64,000 nt of DNA, from the NCBI RefSeq assembly GCF_030676415.1, contig NZ_JAUUTW010000015.1, positions 1 through 64,000 of the forward strand, given 5' to 3'. The translations under genes and the position numbers were made by a program. How positions within the stretch are numbered: the first letter of the stretch is position 1; each line of letters starts with the position of its first letter. The notes under the pieces are model-generated. The model was not told the DNA's origin. It saw only the letters and a program-made list of their open reading frames with translations, and searched no databases. This document shows positions 7,814-16,582 of the stretch, one piece after another. The DNA is from Peribacillus frigoritolerans (lineage in GTDB: Bacteria > Bacillota > Bacilli > Bacillales > DSM-1321).

Positions 7814-8500
7814 ATGGGATTCTTAAGTAGATTATTTGGAAATAAAGAAACCGCGGCAGAGGAGAATGGAAAAATGACAAAAGTATTATTCGTTAAAGTG
7901 AACGATCGTCCTGCAGAACAGGCAATCAGCTCGAAAATGTATGACACCTTCTTGAAAACATATAAAGAGACACACCATGCAGATGAAGTGACCGAGCTGG
8001 ATTTATTTAAAGAAGAACTTCCTTACTATGGAAATACGGCGATTACCGGGTTGTATAAACGCAACCAAGGTCTTGAACTGACAGCCGAAGAGGAAAATGC
8101 GGCCAAACTGGTTGACCAATATTTAAATCAATTCCTGGCGATGGATAAAGTGGTATTCGCTTTCCCTCTATGGAACTCAACGGTTCCTGCACCGCTTATC
8201 ACATATCTTTCCTATTTGGCACAAGCAGGTAAAATGTTCAACTATACGGCGGAAGGTCCTGTCGGGTATGCTGGTGATAAAAAAGTCATGCTATTGAACG
8301 CCCGCGGTTCTGATTATGCATTAGAAGGAATGGCTTCTGCTGAAATGGCCGTGAATTTAGTGAAAAATATCATTGGCCTTTGGGGGATCAACAATCCGGA
8401 GGTCGTGGTCATTGAAGGCCATAATCAGTATCCGGATCGGACACAAAAAATCATCGCAGATGGTTTGGAAAACGTTGCAAAAGCGGCTGAAACATTCTGA
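7814..8500 (+). CDS. azoR: FMN-dependent NADH-azoreductase / quinone reductase
   Basis: The flavodoxin-like fold starts at KVLFVKVNDRP, with the FMN-contacting FAFPLWNSTVPAPL near the middle and NARGSDY further on, as in AzoR. It reduces quinones and azo compounds by two electrons, avoiding semiquinone radicals, which fits its position behind catD-catE. The start at 7814 is chosen because GGTGGGG precedes it; ATG at 7802 is also possible. Either gives a short extension (MGFLSRLFGN...) before the usual AzoR start, and an internal ATG at 7874 would give the classical length. Confidence 0.85.
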   Translation: MGFLSRLFGNKETAAEENGKMTKVLFVKVNDRPAEQAISSKMYDTFLKTYKETHHADEVTELDLFKEELPYYGNTAITGLYKRNQGLELTAEEENAAKLVDQYLNQFLAMDKVVFAFPLWNSTVPAPLITYLSYLAQAGKMFNYTAEGPVGYAGDKKVMLLNARGSDYALEGMASAEMAVNLVKNIIGLWGINNPEVVVIEGHNQYPDRTQKIIADGLENVAKAAETF

Positions 8501-8526
8501 TTGCGAAGTGAAATGAATAGCAGGCA

Positions 8527-8561
8527 AAGAAGGCCCTCCATATCAATGGGGGGGCTTCTTT
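8527..8561. terminator. Bidirectional terminator between azoR and rocR
   Basis: AAGAAGGCCCTCC pairs with GGGGGGGCTTCTT around a CATATCAAT-type loop. T/A-rich flanks on both sides suit the converging genes. Confidence 0.7.
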
Positions 8562-8575
8562 GTGCAGGAATGATG

Positions 8576-9988
8576 TTATTTGACCTGATACTTTTTCAAG
8601 CGGTATTGAAGACTTTGGCGGCTAATATTCAGGGCCTTGGCTGCTTGGGAGATATTCATGCCATGTTCTTTTAATATCTTTTCCAAATATTGCTTTTCCG
8701 TAGTGGCGATATAATCATCAAGAGATAAGGTCGACTCCTCTAAATCCCCATTTGCATGATTCTCTTTTCTTTCGGGATGGATGTCTTCCAAATGGGCTTT
8801 TTTCCTAAAAAGGGTCGGCAGGTGGGTGATGGCAATCTTTGTATCGCCAGGTTCCATTAAATTCATGGCCCCCTCAATGATATGTTCAAGTTCCCTTACG
8901 TTCCCGGGCCAGTCGTAATCATAAAAAAGCGAGTAGACCTCTTCGCTGATCCCTTCTATATTCAATTCGAACAGCGCATTGAATTTCTCGATGAAAGATT
9001 GCGCCAGCAAAGGAATATCCTCTTTCCGTTCACGAAGAGGCGGGATGAATAACGAAACGACACTTAATCGGTAGTATAAATCCTTTCGTAAATGATCATT
9101 TGAAATCGCATCTATCGGATCTTCATTTATCGTTGCAATGACCCGAACGTCAATTTTTTTATCTTTTGTATCCCCAACACGGCGAATCGTCCTTTCTTGA
9201 AGGGCCCGTAATAATTTTGCTTGCAGGTTCGGATTTAATGAGTTGATTTCATCTAGCAGGATGGTACCGCCCTGTGCCTGTTCGAATAATCCAGGCCTTT
9301 CAATCGATCCGGTGAAGGCGCCTTTCTTTGTGCCGAAGAGTATTCCTTCAATTAGACTATCTGGCAGGGCAGCACAGTTTTGGCTGATGAAAGGATGTGT
9401 CGAACGGCTGCTGCCATTATGGATGCTTTGGGCGAAGAGCTCTTTACCGGTTCCGGTTTCCCCGACGATAAGGATGGAGGATGTCGTTCTGGTCGAGCGC
9501 TTACTCTTTTCTATGACTTCCAAGAAATTTTCACTGGTTCCGATGATGCTGTCAAACGTATATTTGGTATCGCCCTTATTTAAGATATTATCTTTAATGA
9601 TTCTCTCCAGATTTGTTATATCCTTTGCCACTTCAATGGCTCCGATGATATTTTGCTTCTGATCCAAAATCGGAAACGTATTATTGATTGTTGTAATTTC
9701 CTGCCCAAGATTATTGAAGTAGGTCTGCTTTGAGTTCTCGGTTGTCTTACCCGAATGAAGTGCCCTTATTAATGTACTCTCCGTTTCTTCCTTGAATTTA
9801 AAGATTTCGTGAATCTTCTTCCCTAATACCTCGTCTGAATCCATTCCTTCTATTTCTGCCATTTTCTTGTTATATACAATGGTCCGCCCTTTTATATCGA
9901 TTATATGTATCCCAATATCGATAACATCCACTAGCGAATAGAGGATGGTTTGGAAACCATCTATTTTAATGATTTGATCTAAATTCAT
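8576..9988 (-). CDS. rocR: RocR-type sigma-54-dependent transcriptional activator
   Basis: A 470-residue enhancer-binding protein (B. subtilis RocR has 461). N-terminal PAS-type sensor at about 12-125. The AAA+ domain has Walker A GETGTGKE at 176-183, sigma-54 contact loop GAFTGS at 223-228 (Ser replaces the usual final Ala), Walker B TILLDE and WPGNVREL. A Fis-type helix-turn-helix ends the protein (ISQAAKALNISRQSLQYRLKK). The start at 9988 follows CGGGAGG; a longer frame to 10069 lacks an RBS. Divergent from rocA-rocD-rocG, whose promoters are of the -24/-12 class. RocR is known to activate arginine/ornithine catabolism in response to ornithine or citrulline. Confidence 0.9.
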   Translation of the reverse strand: MNLDQIIKIDGFQTILYSLVDVIDIGIHIIDIKGRTIVYNKKMAEIEGMDSDEVLGKKIHEIFKFKEETESTLIRALHSGKTTENSKQTYFNNLGQEITTINNTFPILDQKQNIIGAIEVAKDITNLERIIKDNILNKGDTKYTFDSIIGTSENFLEVIEKSKRSTRTTSSILIVGETGTGKELFAQSIHNGSSRSTHPFISQNCAALPDSLIEGILFGTKKGAFTGSIERPGLFEQAQGGTILLDEINSLNPNLQAKLLRALQERTIRRVGDTKDKKIDVRVIATINEDPIDAISNDHLRKDLYYRLSVVSLFIPPLRERKEDIPLLAQSFIEKFNALFELNIEGISEEVYSLFYDYDWPGNVRELEHIIEGAMNLMEPGDTKIAITHLPTLFRKKAHLEDIHPERKENHANGDLEESTLSLDDYIATTEKQYLEKILKEHGMNISQAAKALNISRQSLQYRLKKYQVK

Positions 9989-10074
9989 GAATGCCTCCCG
10001 TTTATATTCTTTTCTTAGAGTTATTGTAGAGGAATTAAAGAAAGGGCGCAAATAAAATTTGCACAGCAAGATTA

Positions 10075-10103
10075 TTTTGCATCGAAGTGCAAAAATATTT
10101 TGC
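10075..10103 (+). promoter_or_regulatory. Upstream activating site for RocR
   Basis: TTTTGCA-TCGAAG-TGCAAAA (10075-10094) is a perfect 7-bp inverted repeat, and a third half-site TTTTGC (10098-10103) forms a second repeat with its right arm. It lies 69 and 229 bp before the two -24/-12 promoters and about 90 bp before the rocR start, so it could serve both sides. Confidence 0.75.
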
Positions 10104-10143
10104 GGAAAAAGTGAAAAAACGCTGTTTATTATGTTTTTTTAGT

Positions 10144-10160
10144 TGGCATGAATCTTGCAT
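10144..10160 (+). promoter_or_regulatory. Sigma-54 (SigL) promoter 1 of the roc operon
   Basis: TGGCAT-N5-TTGCAT has the invariant GG (-24) and GC (-12) at the correct spacing. It is 213 nt before rocA and therefore gives a long leader. Confidence 0.7.
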
Positions 10161-10303
10161 TAATAAAAAGTGTAAGGTTTAAGCGACAAAAATAGGGATT
10201 AGAGCAAAAAATAATGGCATACTATGTCAATTTTGCCCCGAAAGTGCTGAATTTCATTGCATATTTAAAGAAAATACATTATTTTTCTAAAAAAATGAAA
10301 AGT

Positions 10304-10320
10304 TGGCACGGAACTTGCTT
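10304..10320 (+). promoter_or_regulatory. Sigma-54 (SigL) promoter 2 of the roc operon
   Basis: TGGCAC-N5-TTGCTT matches the -24/-12 consensus. It lies 52 nt before the rocA start with a normal-length leader, so this is likely the main start. Confidence 0.88.
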
Positions 10321-10372
10321 GTTAAGTAAGGGAGAAGAAAAAAACATTAATTTTTTAGGGAGATGAGACATA

Positions 10373-11920
10373 ATGGTCCAACCATATAAACACGAACCAT
10401 TTACTAATTTTAAAATCGAAGAAAACAAAAAAGCTTTTCAAGCGGCATTGAATGATGTAGCTAATGATTTAGGGAAGAAATATCCGCTGATCATTAATGG
10501 TGAAAAAGTGTTTACTGATGAAGTCATTACCTCTGTAAACCCAGCAAATAAAGAAGAAGTTATTGGAACCGTATCCAAAGCGAATAAGGATCTTGCTGAG
10601 CAAGCGATGCAAGCGGCAGATAAGACATTCCAAACTTGGAGAAAAACGAAAGCGGAAGTGCGTGCAAATATTTTATTCAGGGCTGCAGCCATCGTTCGCA
10701 GAAGAAAACACTATTTCTCGGCACTATTGGTTAAAGAAGCAGGAAAGCCTTGGAATGAGGCTGATGCAGATACAGCGGAAGCAATCGACTTCATGGAATA
10801 CTACGCACGTCAAATGCTGAAGCTTAAAGACGGCATGCCAGTGGAAAGCCGTCCGATTGAACACAATGCTTTCAATTATATTCCGCTTGGTGTCGGTGTC
10901 ATCATCTCACCTTGGAACTTCCCGTTTGCGATCATGGCAGGCATGACGACGGCGGCTCTTGTTTCAGGTAATACAGTCTTATTGAAACCGGCCAGTACAA
11001 CACCGGTCATTGCAGCTAAATTCATCGAAGTGTTGGAAGAAGCGGGCATGCCTGCAGGAGTTGTGAACTTCATTCCAGGAAGCGGTGCCGAAGTTGGCGA
11101 TTATTTGGTAGATCACCCTCGTACACGTTTCATCAGCTTTACCGGATCTCGTGATGTTGGAATCCGTATTTATGAGCGTGCGTCAAAAGTTCATGAAGGC
11201 CAAATCTGGTTAAAACGTGTCATCGCTGAAATGGGCGGTAAAGATACGATCGTTGTTGATAAAGAGGCTGATCTGGAATTGGCGGCACAATCAATCGTCG
11301 CTTCCGCATTCGGATTCTCCGGTCAAAAATGTTCTGCTTGCTCACGTACAGTCGTGGTGGAAGATGTATATGACCAAGTCTTGAATCGTGTCATTGAATT
11401 AACGAAAGAAAAAACTGTCGGGGAACCAACAGATGTAAACAACTTCATGGGTCCGGTTATCGATCAAGCAGCTTACGATAAAGTCATGAGCTACGTTGAA
11501 ATCGGTAAAAATGAAGGGAAACTTGTTGCAGGGGGAGAAGGAGACAATTCAAAAGGTTTCTTCATCCAGCCAACTATCATTGCCGATGTGGATGAAAACG
11601 CACGTGTCATGAAAGAAGAGATTTTCGGACCAGTGGTTGCATTCTGTAAGGCAAAAGATTTCAATCATGCAATCGAGATTGCCAATAACACGGATTATGG
11701 ATTAACGGGTGCGGTCATCTCGAACAATATTGAACATATCGAGCAAGCGCGTGAGGATTTCCACGTAGGTAACTTGTACTTCAATCGCGGCTGTACAGGT
11801 GCCATTGTAGGATACCAGCCATTTGGCGGATTCAATATGTCAGGTACAGATTCAAAAGCGGGCGGTCCTGATTATTTAGTTCTTCATCTTCAAGGAAAAA
11901 CAACATCTGAAACGCTATAA
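10373..11920 (+). CDS. rocA: 1-pyrroline-5-carboxylate (L-glutamate gamma-semialdehyde) dehydrogenase
   Basis: 515 residues, the length of B. subtilis RocA. An NAD-dependent aldehyde dehydrogenase: cofactor-binding SPWNFPFAI and [10 protein letters not shown], general base Glu in EMGGKD, and catalytic Cys in [10 protein letters not shown]. It oxidises glutamate semialdehyde to glutamate, the step after ornithine aminotransferase. RBS AGGGAGATG is 7 nt before ATG. First gene of a rocA-rocD-rocG operon with 18-22 nt gaps, controlled by sigma-54 and RocR. Confidence 0.95.
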   Translation: MVQPYKHEPFTNFKIEENKKAFQAALNDVANDLGKKYPLIINGEKVFTDEVITSVNPANKEEVIGTVSKANKDLAEQAMQAADKTFQTWRKTKAEVRANILFRAAAIVRRRKHYFSALLVKEAGKPWNEADADTAEAIDFMEYYARQMLKLKDGMPVESRPIEHNAFNYIPLGVGVIISPWNFPFAIMAGMTTAALVSGNTVLLKPASTTPVIAAKFIEVLEEAGMPAGVVNFIPGSGAEVGDYLVDHPRTRFISFTGSRDVGIRIYERASKVHEGQIWLKRVIAEMGGKDTIVVDKEADLELAAQSIVASAFGFSGQKCSACSRTVVVEDVYDQVLNRVIELTKEKTVGEPTDVNNFMGPVIDQAAYDKVMSYVEIGKNEGKLVAGGEGDNSKGFFIQPTIIADVDENARVMKEEIFGPVVAFCKAKDFNHAIEIANNTDYGLTGAVISNNIEHIEQAREDFHVGNLYFNRGCTGAIVGYQPFGGFNMSGTDSKAGGPDYLVLHLQGKTTSETL

Positions 11921-11938
11921 ATTTTAGGGGGAATCAAC

Positions 11939-13132
11939 ATGACAACATTAACGGAAAAATTAATCGAGCAAACAGAACAATATGGTGCAAACAATTATAA
12001 TCCACTTCCAATCGTCATTTCGAAGGCAGAAGGGGTTTGGGTGGAAGATCCTGAAGGAAACAAATATATGGATATGCTTAGTGCCTATTCAGCAGTGAAC
12101 CAAGGCCACAGGCATCCGAAAATCATCGACGAATTAAAAAAACAAGCTGATCGCGTAACATTAACGTCCCGTGCATTCCATAGTGATAAATTAGGCCCAT
12201 GGTATGAAATGGTTTCACGCATTACGCAAAAAGACATGGCGCTGCCTATGAATACGGGTGCTGAAGCCGTTGAAACAGCAATCAAAGCTGTTAGGCGCTG
12301 GGGTTATGATGTTAAAGGAATCGCAGAAAACCAAGCTGAAATCATTGCTTGTATTGGGAATTTCCATGGTCGTACGATGGCAGCCGTGTCCTTGTCTTCC
12401 GATGATGAATATAGAAGGGGCTTTGGACCGATGCTGCCAGGGATCAAGCTTATCCCTTACGGCGATCTTGATGCATTGAAAGAAGCGATTACACCGCAAA
12501 CCGCTGGATTTTTAATCGAACCGATTCAAGGTGAAGCGGGAATCATCATACCGCCACAAGGATTCTTAAAAGAAGCTTACGACTTATGTAAAGAAAATAA
12601 TGTCCTATTCGTTTCTGATGAAATTCAGTCAGGACTTGGACGTTCAGGAAAAATGTTCGCCTCTGACTGGGATGGAGTAGTTCCGGATATGTACATTTTA
12701 GGTAAGGCGCTGGGCGGCGGGGTTTTCCCAATCTCTTGTGTAGCTGCAAACCGTGAAATCCTTGGCGTATTCAATCCTGGTTCCCATGGTTCTACATTCG
12801 GCGGCAATCCATTGGCATGTGCGGTTTCCATCGCTTCATTGGAAGTCCTTGAAGAAGAGAAGCTTGCGGAACGTTCATTGGAGCTTGGACAATACTTTAT
12901 GGATAGTTTAAAAGAAATCAAGAATCCAATGATTAAAGATATCCGTGGCAGGGGCTTATTCATCGGAGTTGAATTAACAGAAGCAGCAAGACCTTATTGT
13001 GAGCAGCTTAAAGAAGAAAAACTGCTATGTAAAGAAACACATGATACAGTCATCCGTTTTGCTCCGCCATTAGTGATTACAAAAGAAGACTTGGATTGGG
13101 CAATCGAACGCATTAAAAGAGTTTTATCCTAA
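11939..13132 (+). CDS. rocD: Ornithine aminotransferase
   Basis: 397-residue class-III PLP aminotransferase. Motifs: [13 protein letters not shown], the GNFHGRT region, [15 protein letters not shown]-lysine in ILGKALGGG, and [10 protein letters not shown]. It converts ornithine and 2-oxoglutarate to glutamate semialdehyde and glutamate, feeding RocA. RBS AGGGGG. In B. subtilis rocD sits in a separate rocDEF operon; here it is directly behind rocA. Confidence 0.93.
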   Translation: MTTLTEKLIEQTEQYGANNYNPLPIVISKAEGVWVEDPEGNKYMDMLSAYSAVNQGHRHPKIIDELKKQADRVTLTSRAFHSDKLGPWYEMVSRITQKDMALPMNTGAEAVETAIKAVRRWGYDVKGIAENQAEIIACIGNFHGRTMAAVSLSSDDEYRRGFGPMLPGIKLIPYGDLDALKEAITPQTAGFLIEPIQGEAGIIIPPQGFLKEAYDLCKENNVLFVSDEIQSGLGRSGKMFASDWDGVVPDMYILGKALGGGVFPISCVAANREILGVFNPGSHGSTFGGNPLACAVSIASLEVLEEEKLAERSLELGQYFMDSLKEIKNPMIKDIRGRGLFIGVELTEAARPYCEQLKEEKLLCKETHDTVIRFAPPLVITKEDLDWAIERIKRVLS

Positions 13133-13154
13133 TATACCTATGAGGTGAATTCCA

Positions 13155-14420
13155 TTGAGTACAACGATCAAAGAAGAAAAAGAAACTGCCAGCTTGCTTG
13201 ATTCAACACAGGTCGTAATCAAGGAGGCGCTGGATAAGCTTGGCTACTCTGAAGAAGTGTTCGAGCTTTTGAAGGAACCTCTTCGGATGCTGACCGTCCG
13301 GATTCCAATTAAGATGGATGACAATACGACGAAGATTTTCACTGGATACCGTGCCCAGCACAACGATGCTGTCGGTCCGACGAAAGGCGGAATCCGTTTT
13401 CATCCCGAAGTCGATGAGGAAGAAGTCAAAGCACTTTCAATGTGGATGAGTTTGAAATGCGGAATCGTGAATCTGCCATATGGCGGAGGAAAAGGCGGCA
13501 TCATCTGTGATCCGCGCCAAATGTCCATTGGTGAATTGGAAAGGCTTAGCCGTGGATACGTTCGGGCAATCAGCCAAATAGTGGGACCGACTAAAGATAT
13601 TCCGGCCCCGGATGTTTATACGAATTCACAAATCATGGCATGGATGATGGACGAGTACAGTAGAATAAGAGAACACGATTCTCCTGGGTTCATTACAGGT
13701 AAGCCACTGGTACTGGGCGGTTCACACGGTAGGGAAAAGGCGACTGCACAAGGTGTCACCATCTGTATCGAGGAAGCGGCAAAGCGTAAGGGCATAGAAT
13801 TGAAAGGTGCACGCATCATTGTCCAAGGGTTTGGGAACGCAGGAAGCTTTTTGGCCAAATTCATGCATGATGCAGGTGCGAAAGTGATTGGTATATCGGA
13901 CGCATATGGTGCCATATATAACCAGGATGGTCTGGATATCGATTACTTACTTGATAAAAGGGATAGCTTTGGAACGGTAACGACACTATTCGATCATACA
14001 ATCACCAATCAGGAACTTCTGGAACAAGATTGTGATATTTTAGTGCCTGCTGCCATTTCCAATCAAATCACCAAAGAAAATGCACATCTTATCAAAGCCC
14101 AAATTGTCGTCGAGGCCGCGAATGGACCTACCACATTGGAGGCAACCAAGATCTTGACGGAACGCAATGTGCTTCTCGTACCCGATGTATTGGCAAGTTC
14201 AGGCGGTGTGACTGTTTCTTACTTTGAGTGGGTTCAAAATAATCAAGGTTATTATTGGGAAGATGAAGAGGTCCAAACCAAATTAAAAGCGTTATTGGTC
14301 AACTCATTTAATCAAATATATGAAATGTCCGAGACAAGAAAAGTGGATATGAGGCTGGCAGCTTATATGGTGGGTGTCAGAAAAATGGCAGAAGCCTCGA
14401 TATTCCGCGGCTGGGTATAA
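13155..14420 (+). CDS. rocG: NAD-specific glutamate dehydrogenase, catabolic
   Basis: 421 residues, close to B. subtilis RocG (424). Substrate-binding GPTKGGIRFHP, catalytic Lys in YGGGKGG, the PAPDVYTN motif, and nucleotide-binding GFGNAGSF. It deaminates glutamate to 2-oxoglutarate, completing the arginine/ornithine route RocD-RocA-RocG in one transcription unit. Start is TTG at 13155 with GAGGTG upstream. In B. subtilis rocG stands alone behind its own sigma-54 promoter; here no separate -24/-12 site was seen in the short gap. Confidence 0.93.
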   Translation: MSTTIKEEKETASLLDSTQVVIKEALDKLGYSEEVFELLKEPLRMLTVRIPIKMDDNTTKIFTGYRAQHNDAVGPTKGGIRFHPEVDEEEVKALSMWMSLKCGIVNLPYGGGKGGIICDPRQMSIGELERLSRGYVRAISQIVGPTKDIPAPDVYTNSQIMAWMMDEYSRIREHDSPGFITGKPLVLGGSHGREKATAQGVTICIEEAAKRKGIELKGARIIVQGFGNAGSFLAKFMHDAGAKVIGISDAYGAIYNQDGLDIDYLLDKRDSFGTVTTLFDHTITNQELLEQDCDILVPAAISNQITKENAHLIKAQIVVEAANGPTTLEATKILTERNVLLVPDVLASSGGVTVSYFEWVQNNQGYYWEDEEVQTKLKALLVNSFNQIYEMSETRKVDMRLAAYMVGVRKMAEASIFRGWV

Positions 14421-14457
14421 GCTTTAGTCTATTAATGGGGAGTGGAGGAGTGATTCC

Positions 14458-14712
14458 GTGTTAAAACCGATTCATACCATCGAGTGTGCTCAGGATGGGA
14501 CCGTCGAACAAGTTTACGTTCAAAAGAATTCCTATGTTTATGAATGGGAGAGGCTCTTTTTAGTGAAGACGGGAGATGGGAAATTGATTGATGTTTCAAT
14601 AGGTGCCAGTGGACACATTACTGAAATTAATGTTTCGGCAGGGGATCCTATAAATAGAAAGCTTCCATTAGCTTTGCTCCAAGACGATTTTGTTATAACT
14701 GGCTCTGATTGA
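14458..14712 (+). CDS. Small biotinyl/lipoyl-like domain protein
   Basis: 84 residues, starting at GTG with GGAGGAG upstream. The sequence (ECAQDGTVEQVYVQKNSYVYEWERLFLVKT... GASGHITEINVSAGDPI) resembles the barrel-sandwich hybrid of biotinyl/lipoyl carriers, with GHI-type turns, but lacks the MKM lysine, so it probably carries no cofactor. It ends the roc transcription unit just before a strong terminator. Function unknown; its place suggests a link to RocG or amino-acid catabolism. Confidence 0.65.
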   Translation: MLKPIHTIECAQDGTVEQVYVQKNSYVYEWERLFLVKTGDGKLIDVSIGASGHITEINVSAGDPINRKLPLALLQDDFVITGSD

Positions 14713-14719
14713 TTATAGG

Positions 14720-14773
14720 AAAGAGGGTGTTCCAAAGGCGGAGGTGATTCGGCTTTGGGATGCTCTTTTTTTT
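14720..14773 (+). terminator. Rho-independent terminator of the roc operon
   Basis: AAGAGGGTGTTCCAAAG pairs with CTTTGGGATGCTCTT and is followed by a run of T. Confidence 0.85.
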
Positions 14774-14967
14774 GTTGGCTCATTTAATTGGTGATGACAA
14801 AGCCTGGAAAAAGTTTGAAAAGTAAAAACTCCCTGTTTCATGGTAAAATATCAGAATGATTGGACAATGAGGAAAGCAGTTCCAAACCAGGAAGCTACAA
14901 ATTGAATGACCCGATTGGCGGGGATTGTCAAGTTTTGAATATGTAAAGTTGAGAGGAGGCTGGAGGG

Positions 14968-16338
14968 GTGAATATGAATGGGGATCTATTCAGGCGATTA
15001 TCCGATTTTGATAATGTTTTGGTCGTTGATGATAAAGGGATGATCATTTTTTATGATATGGCAGATTTAAATGTCCTTAAAGAGCTTGGGATAAGGCCGG
15101 AAGAATTCATGGGGAAGAGTGTCACTTCCTTTTATAAAAACATCACGAACGAAAATAGTACGCTGATGAATGTGTTAAGGACGGGAAAACCGTTATGTAA
15201 TATAAAACAAGAGATGATCACCAAAACGGGAGAGGTCATCGAAACGATCAATTCCACATTTCCGATAGCCGAAAACGGTAAAATCATTGGGGCCGTAGAA
15301 TTCTCTAAGCGTTTCTTTTCCAAGGATGCCATCCAACATTTGGACAAATATTCGAGCCATAAAATCTTCAGGAGAAATAATACCGTTTATACGGTCGATG
15401 ATATTATTACGGTTAATCCTAAAATGGAAAGCATCAAAGATAAACTTGGAAGAATTGCTCTAACGACCTCAAATGTTTTGATCGTTGGGGAAACGGGCAC
15501 AGGGAAAGAACTTATCGCCCAGGCGATCCATAATTTAAGCGATCGATTTGGAAAGCCCTTCATTTCACTTAACTGCAGTGCGGTTCCCGCTAGTTTATGG
15601 GAAAGTACTTTGTTTGGTACGAATAAAGGGAGCTTCACCGGTTCGGAAGACATGCCGGGTCTATTCGAACAGGCGGAAGGCGGAACTTTATTTCTGGATG
15701 AAATCAATTCCCTGGATATTAACCTTCAGGTGAAGCTTCTGAAGGCGATTGAAGAGAAAACGATCAGGAGACTGGGCGGGAAGAAAAATATCCGCTTGGA
15801 CATTAGGGTGATTTCAGCAACGAATGAGGTACCGGATATTTTACTGGCGGAGAAACGGTTGCGGGAAGATTTATTCTATAGAATTGGTGTCGTGCAGATT
15901 GACTTGCCAAGCTTGATGGAAAGAAAAGAGGATATAGAAGTCCTTGTCAATCATTATCTGAATTTTTACAACAATACGATGAATATATATATAGACGGTG
16001 TTCAGGATGAAGTGCTCCAATGCTTCAAAAGATATCCATGGCCAGGGAATATCAGGGAGTTGAAAAATGCGGTCGAGACGGCTTACAATCATGTCCATTC
16101 CAGTAGAATCACCCTTGATGATATTCCTGGAAGAATCAGAGATTATACGGAAGCTCCATTGGCTGATGGGAATAGTCTGAATGTGGACTCTTTAAAAGAT
16201 GCGGTTCAGCAATATGAAAAAGAAATCATTGTGCGTCAATTGAAAAATACGAATGGGAAAATTGCGGAATCTGCCAGACAGCTGGGTATCTCCAAACAAT
16301 TATTGAAATATAAAATGGAAAAACATAAATTGCGGTAA
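14968..16338 (+). CDS. Second RocR-like sigma-54-dependent activator (PAS-AAA-HTH)
   Basis: 456-residue enhancer-binding protein, paralogous to the RocR at 8.6-10 kb. PAS-type sensor at about 10-115, Walker A GETGTGKE at 174-181, GSFTGS loop at 221-226 (two substitutions from GAFTGA), Walker B LFLDEINS, WPGNIRELK, and a C-terminal Fis-type HTH (IAESARQLGISKQLLKYKM). Start GTG follows GGAGGCTGGAGGG. It lies directly before brnQ and an amidohydrolase with their own -24/-12 promoter. The repeated TTTTAC-N8-G(T/A)AAAA sites at 16.35 and 19.73 kb are likely its binding sites. The inducer is unknown; an amino acid or its derivative is plausible from the target genes. Confidence 0.85.
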   Translation: MNMNGDLFRRLSDFDNVLVVDDKGMIIFYDMADLNVLKELGIRPEEFMGKSVTSFYKNITNENSTLMNVLRTGKPLCNIKQEMITKTGEVIETINSTFPIAENGKIIGAVEFSKRFFSKDAIQHLDKYSSHKIFRRNNTVYTVDDIITVNPKMESIKDKLGRIALTTSNVLIVGETGTGKELIAQAIHNLSDRFGKPFISLNCSAVPASLWESTLFGTNKGSFTGSEDMPGLFEQAEGGTLFLDEINSLDINLQVKLLKAIEEKTIRRLGGKKNIRLDIRVISATNEVPDILLAEKRLREDLFYRIGVVQIDLPSLMERKEDIEVLVNHYLNFYNNTMNIYIDGVQDEVLQCFKRYPWPGNIRELKNAVETAYNHVHSSRITLDDIPGRIRDYTEAPLADGNSLNVDSLKDAVQQYEKEIIVRQLKNTNGKIAESARQLGISKQLLKYKMEKHKLR

Positions 16339-16344
16339 AAATTT

Positions 16345-16364
16345 TTTTACGCTAGAGGGAAAAA
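16345..16364 (+). promoter_or_regulatory. Candidate upstream activating site of the second activator (copy 1)
   Basis: TTTTACGCTAGAGGGAAAAA, 137 bp before the brnQ -24/-12 promoter. It shares the core TTTTACGCTAGA with the better palindrome at 19726-19745, which lies at a similar distance before another -24/-12 promoter. Confidence 0.6.
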
Positions 16365-16395
16365 TTTCACCACTTCTTAATGGATTTGGATAATC

Positions 16396-16441
16396 AAAGG
16401 GTCACATTCTATACGCTAAATAGAATCGTGGCCCTTTTTTT
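16396..16441 (+). terminator. Terminator after the second sigma-54 activator gene
   Basis: AAGGGTCACATTCTAT pairs with ATAGAATCGTGGCCCTT, followed by T7. It separates the activator gene from the brnQ promoter. Confidence 0.85.
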
Positions 16442-16500
16442 GTCTTGTGTGCAGCGTCATATGCCAGTAATGTTAAAAATAATTAAAATATTGTTAAGAT

Positions 16501-16517
16501 TGGCACGGAATTTGCTT
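16501..16517 (+). promoter_or_regulatory. Sigma-54 promoter of brnQ-amidohydrolase
   Basis: TGGCAC-GGAAT-TTGCTT, nearly identical to roc promoter 2, 66 nt before the brnQ start. Confidence 0.85.
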
Positions 16518-16582
16518 ACATAAGTGATAGGCGTATTAAAAGATGGTTTCTTTGAGTGATAAAAAAAAATAGAGGTGAATGG

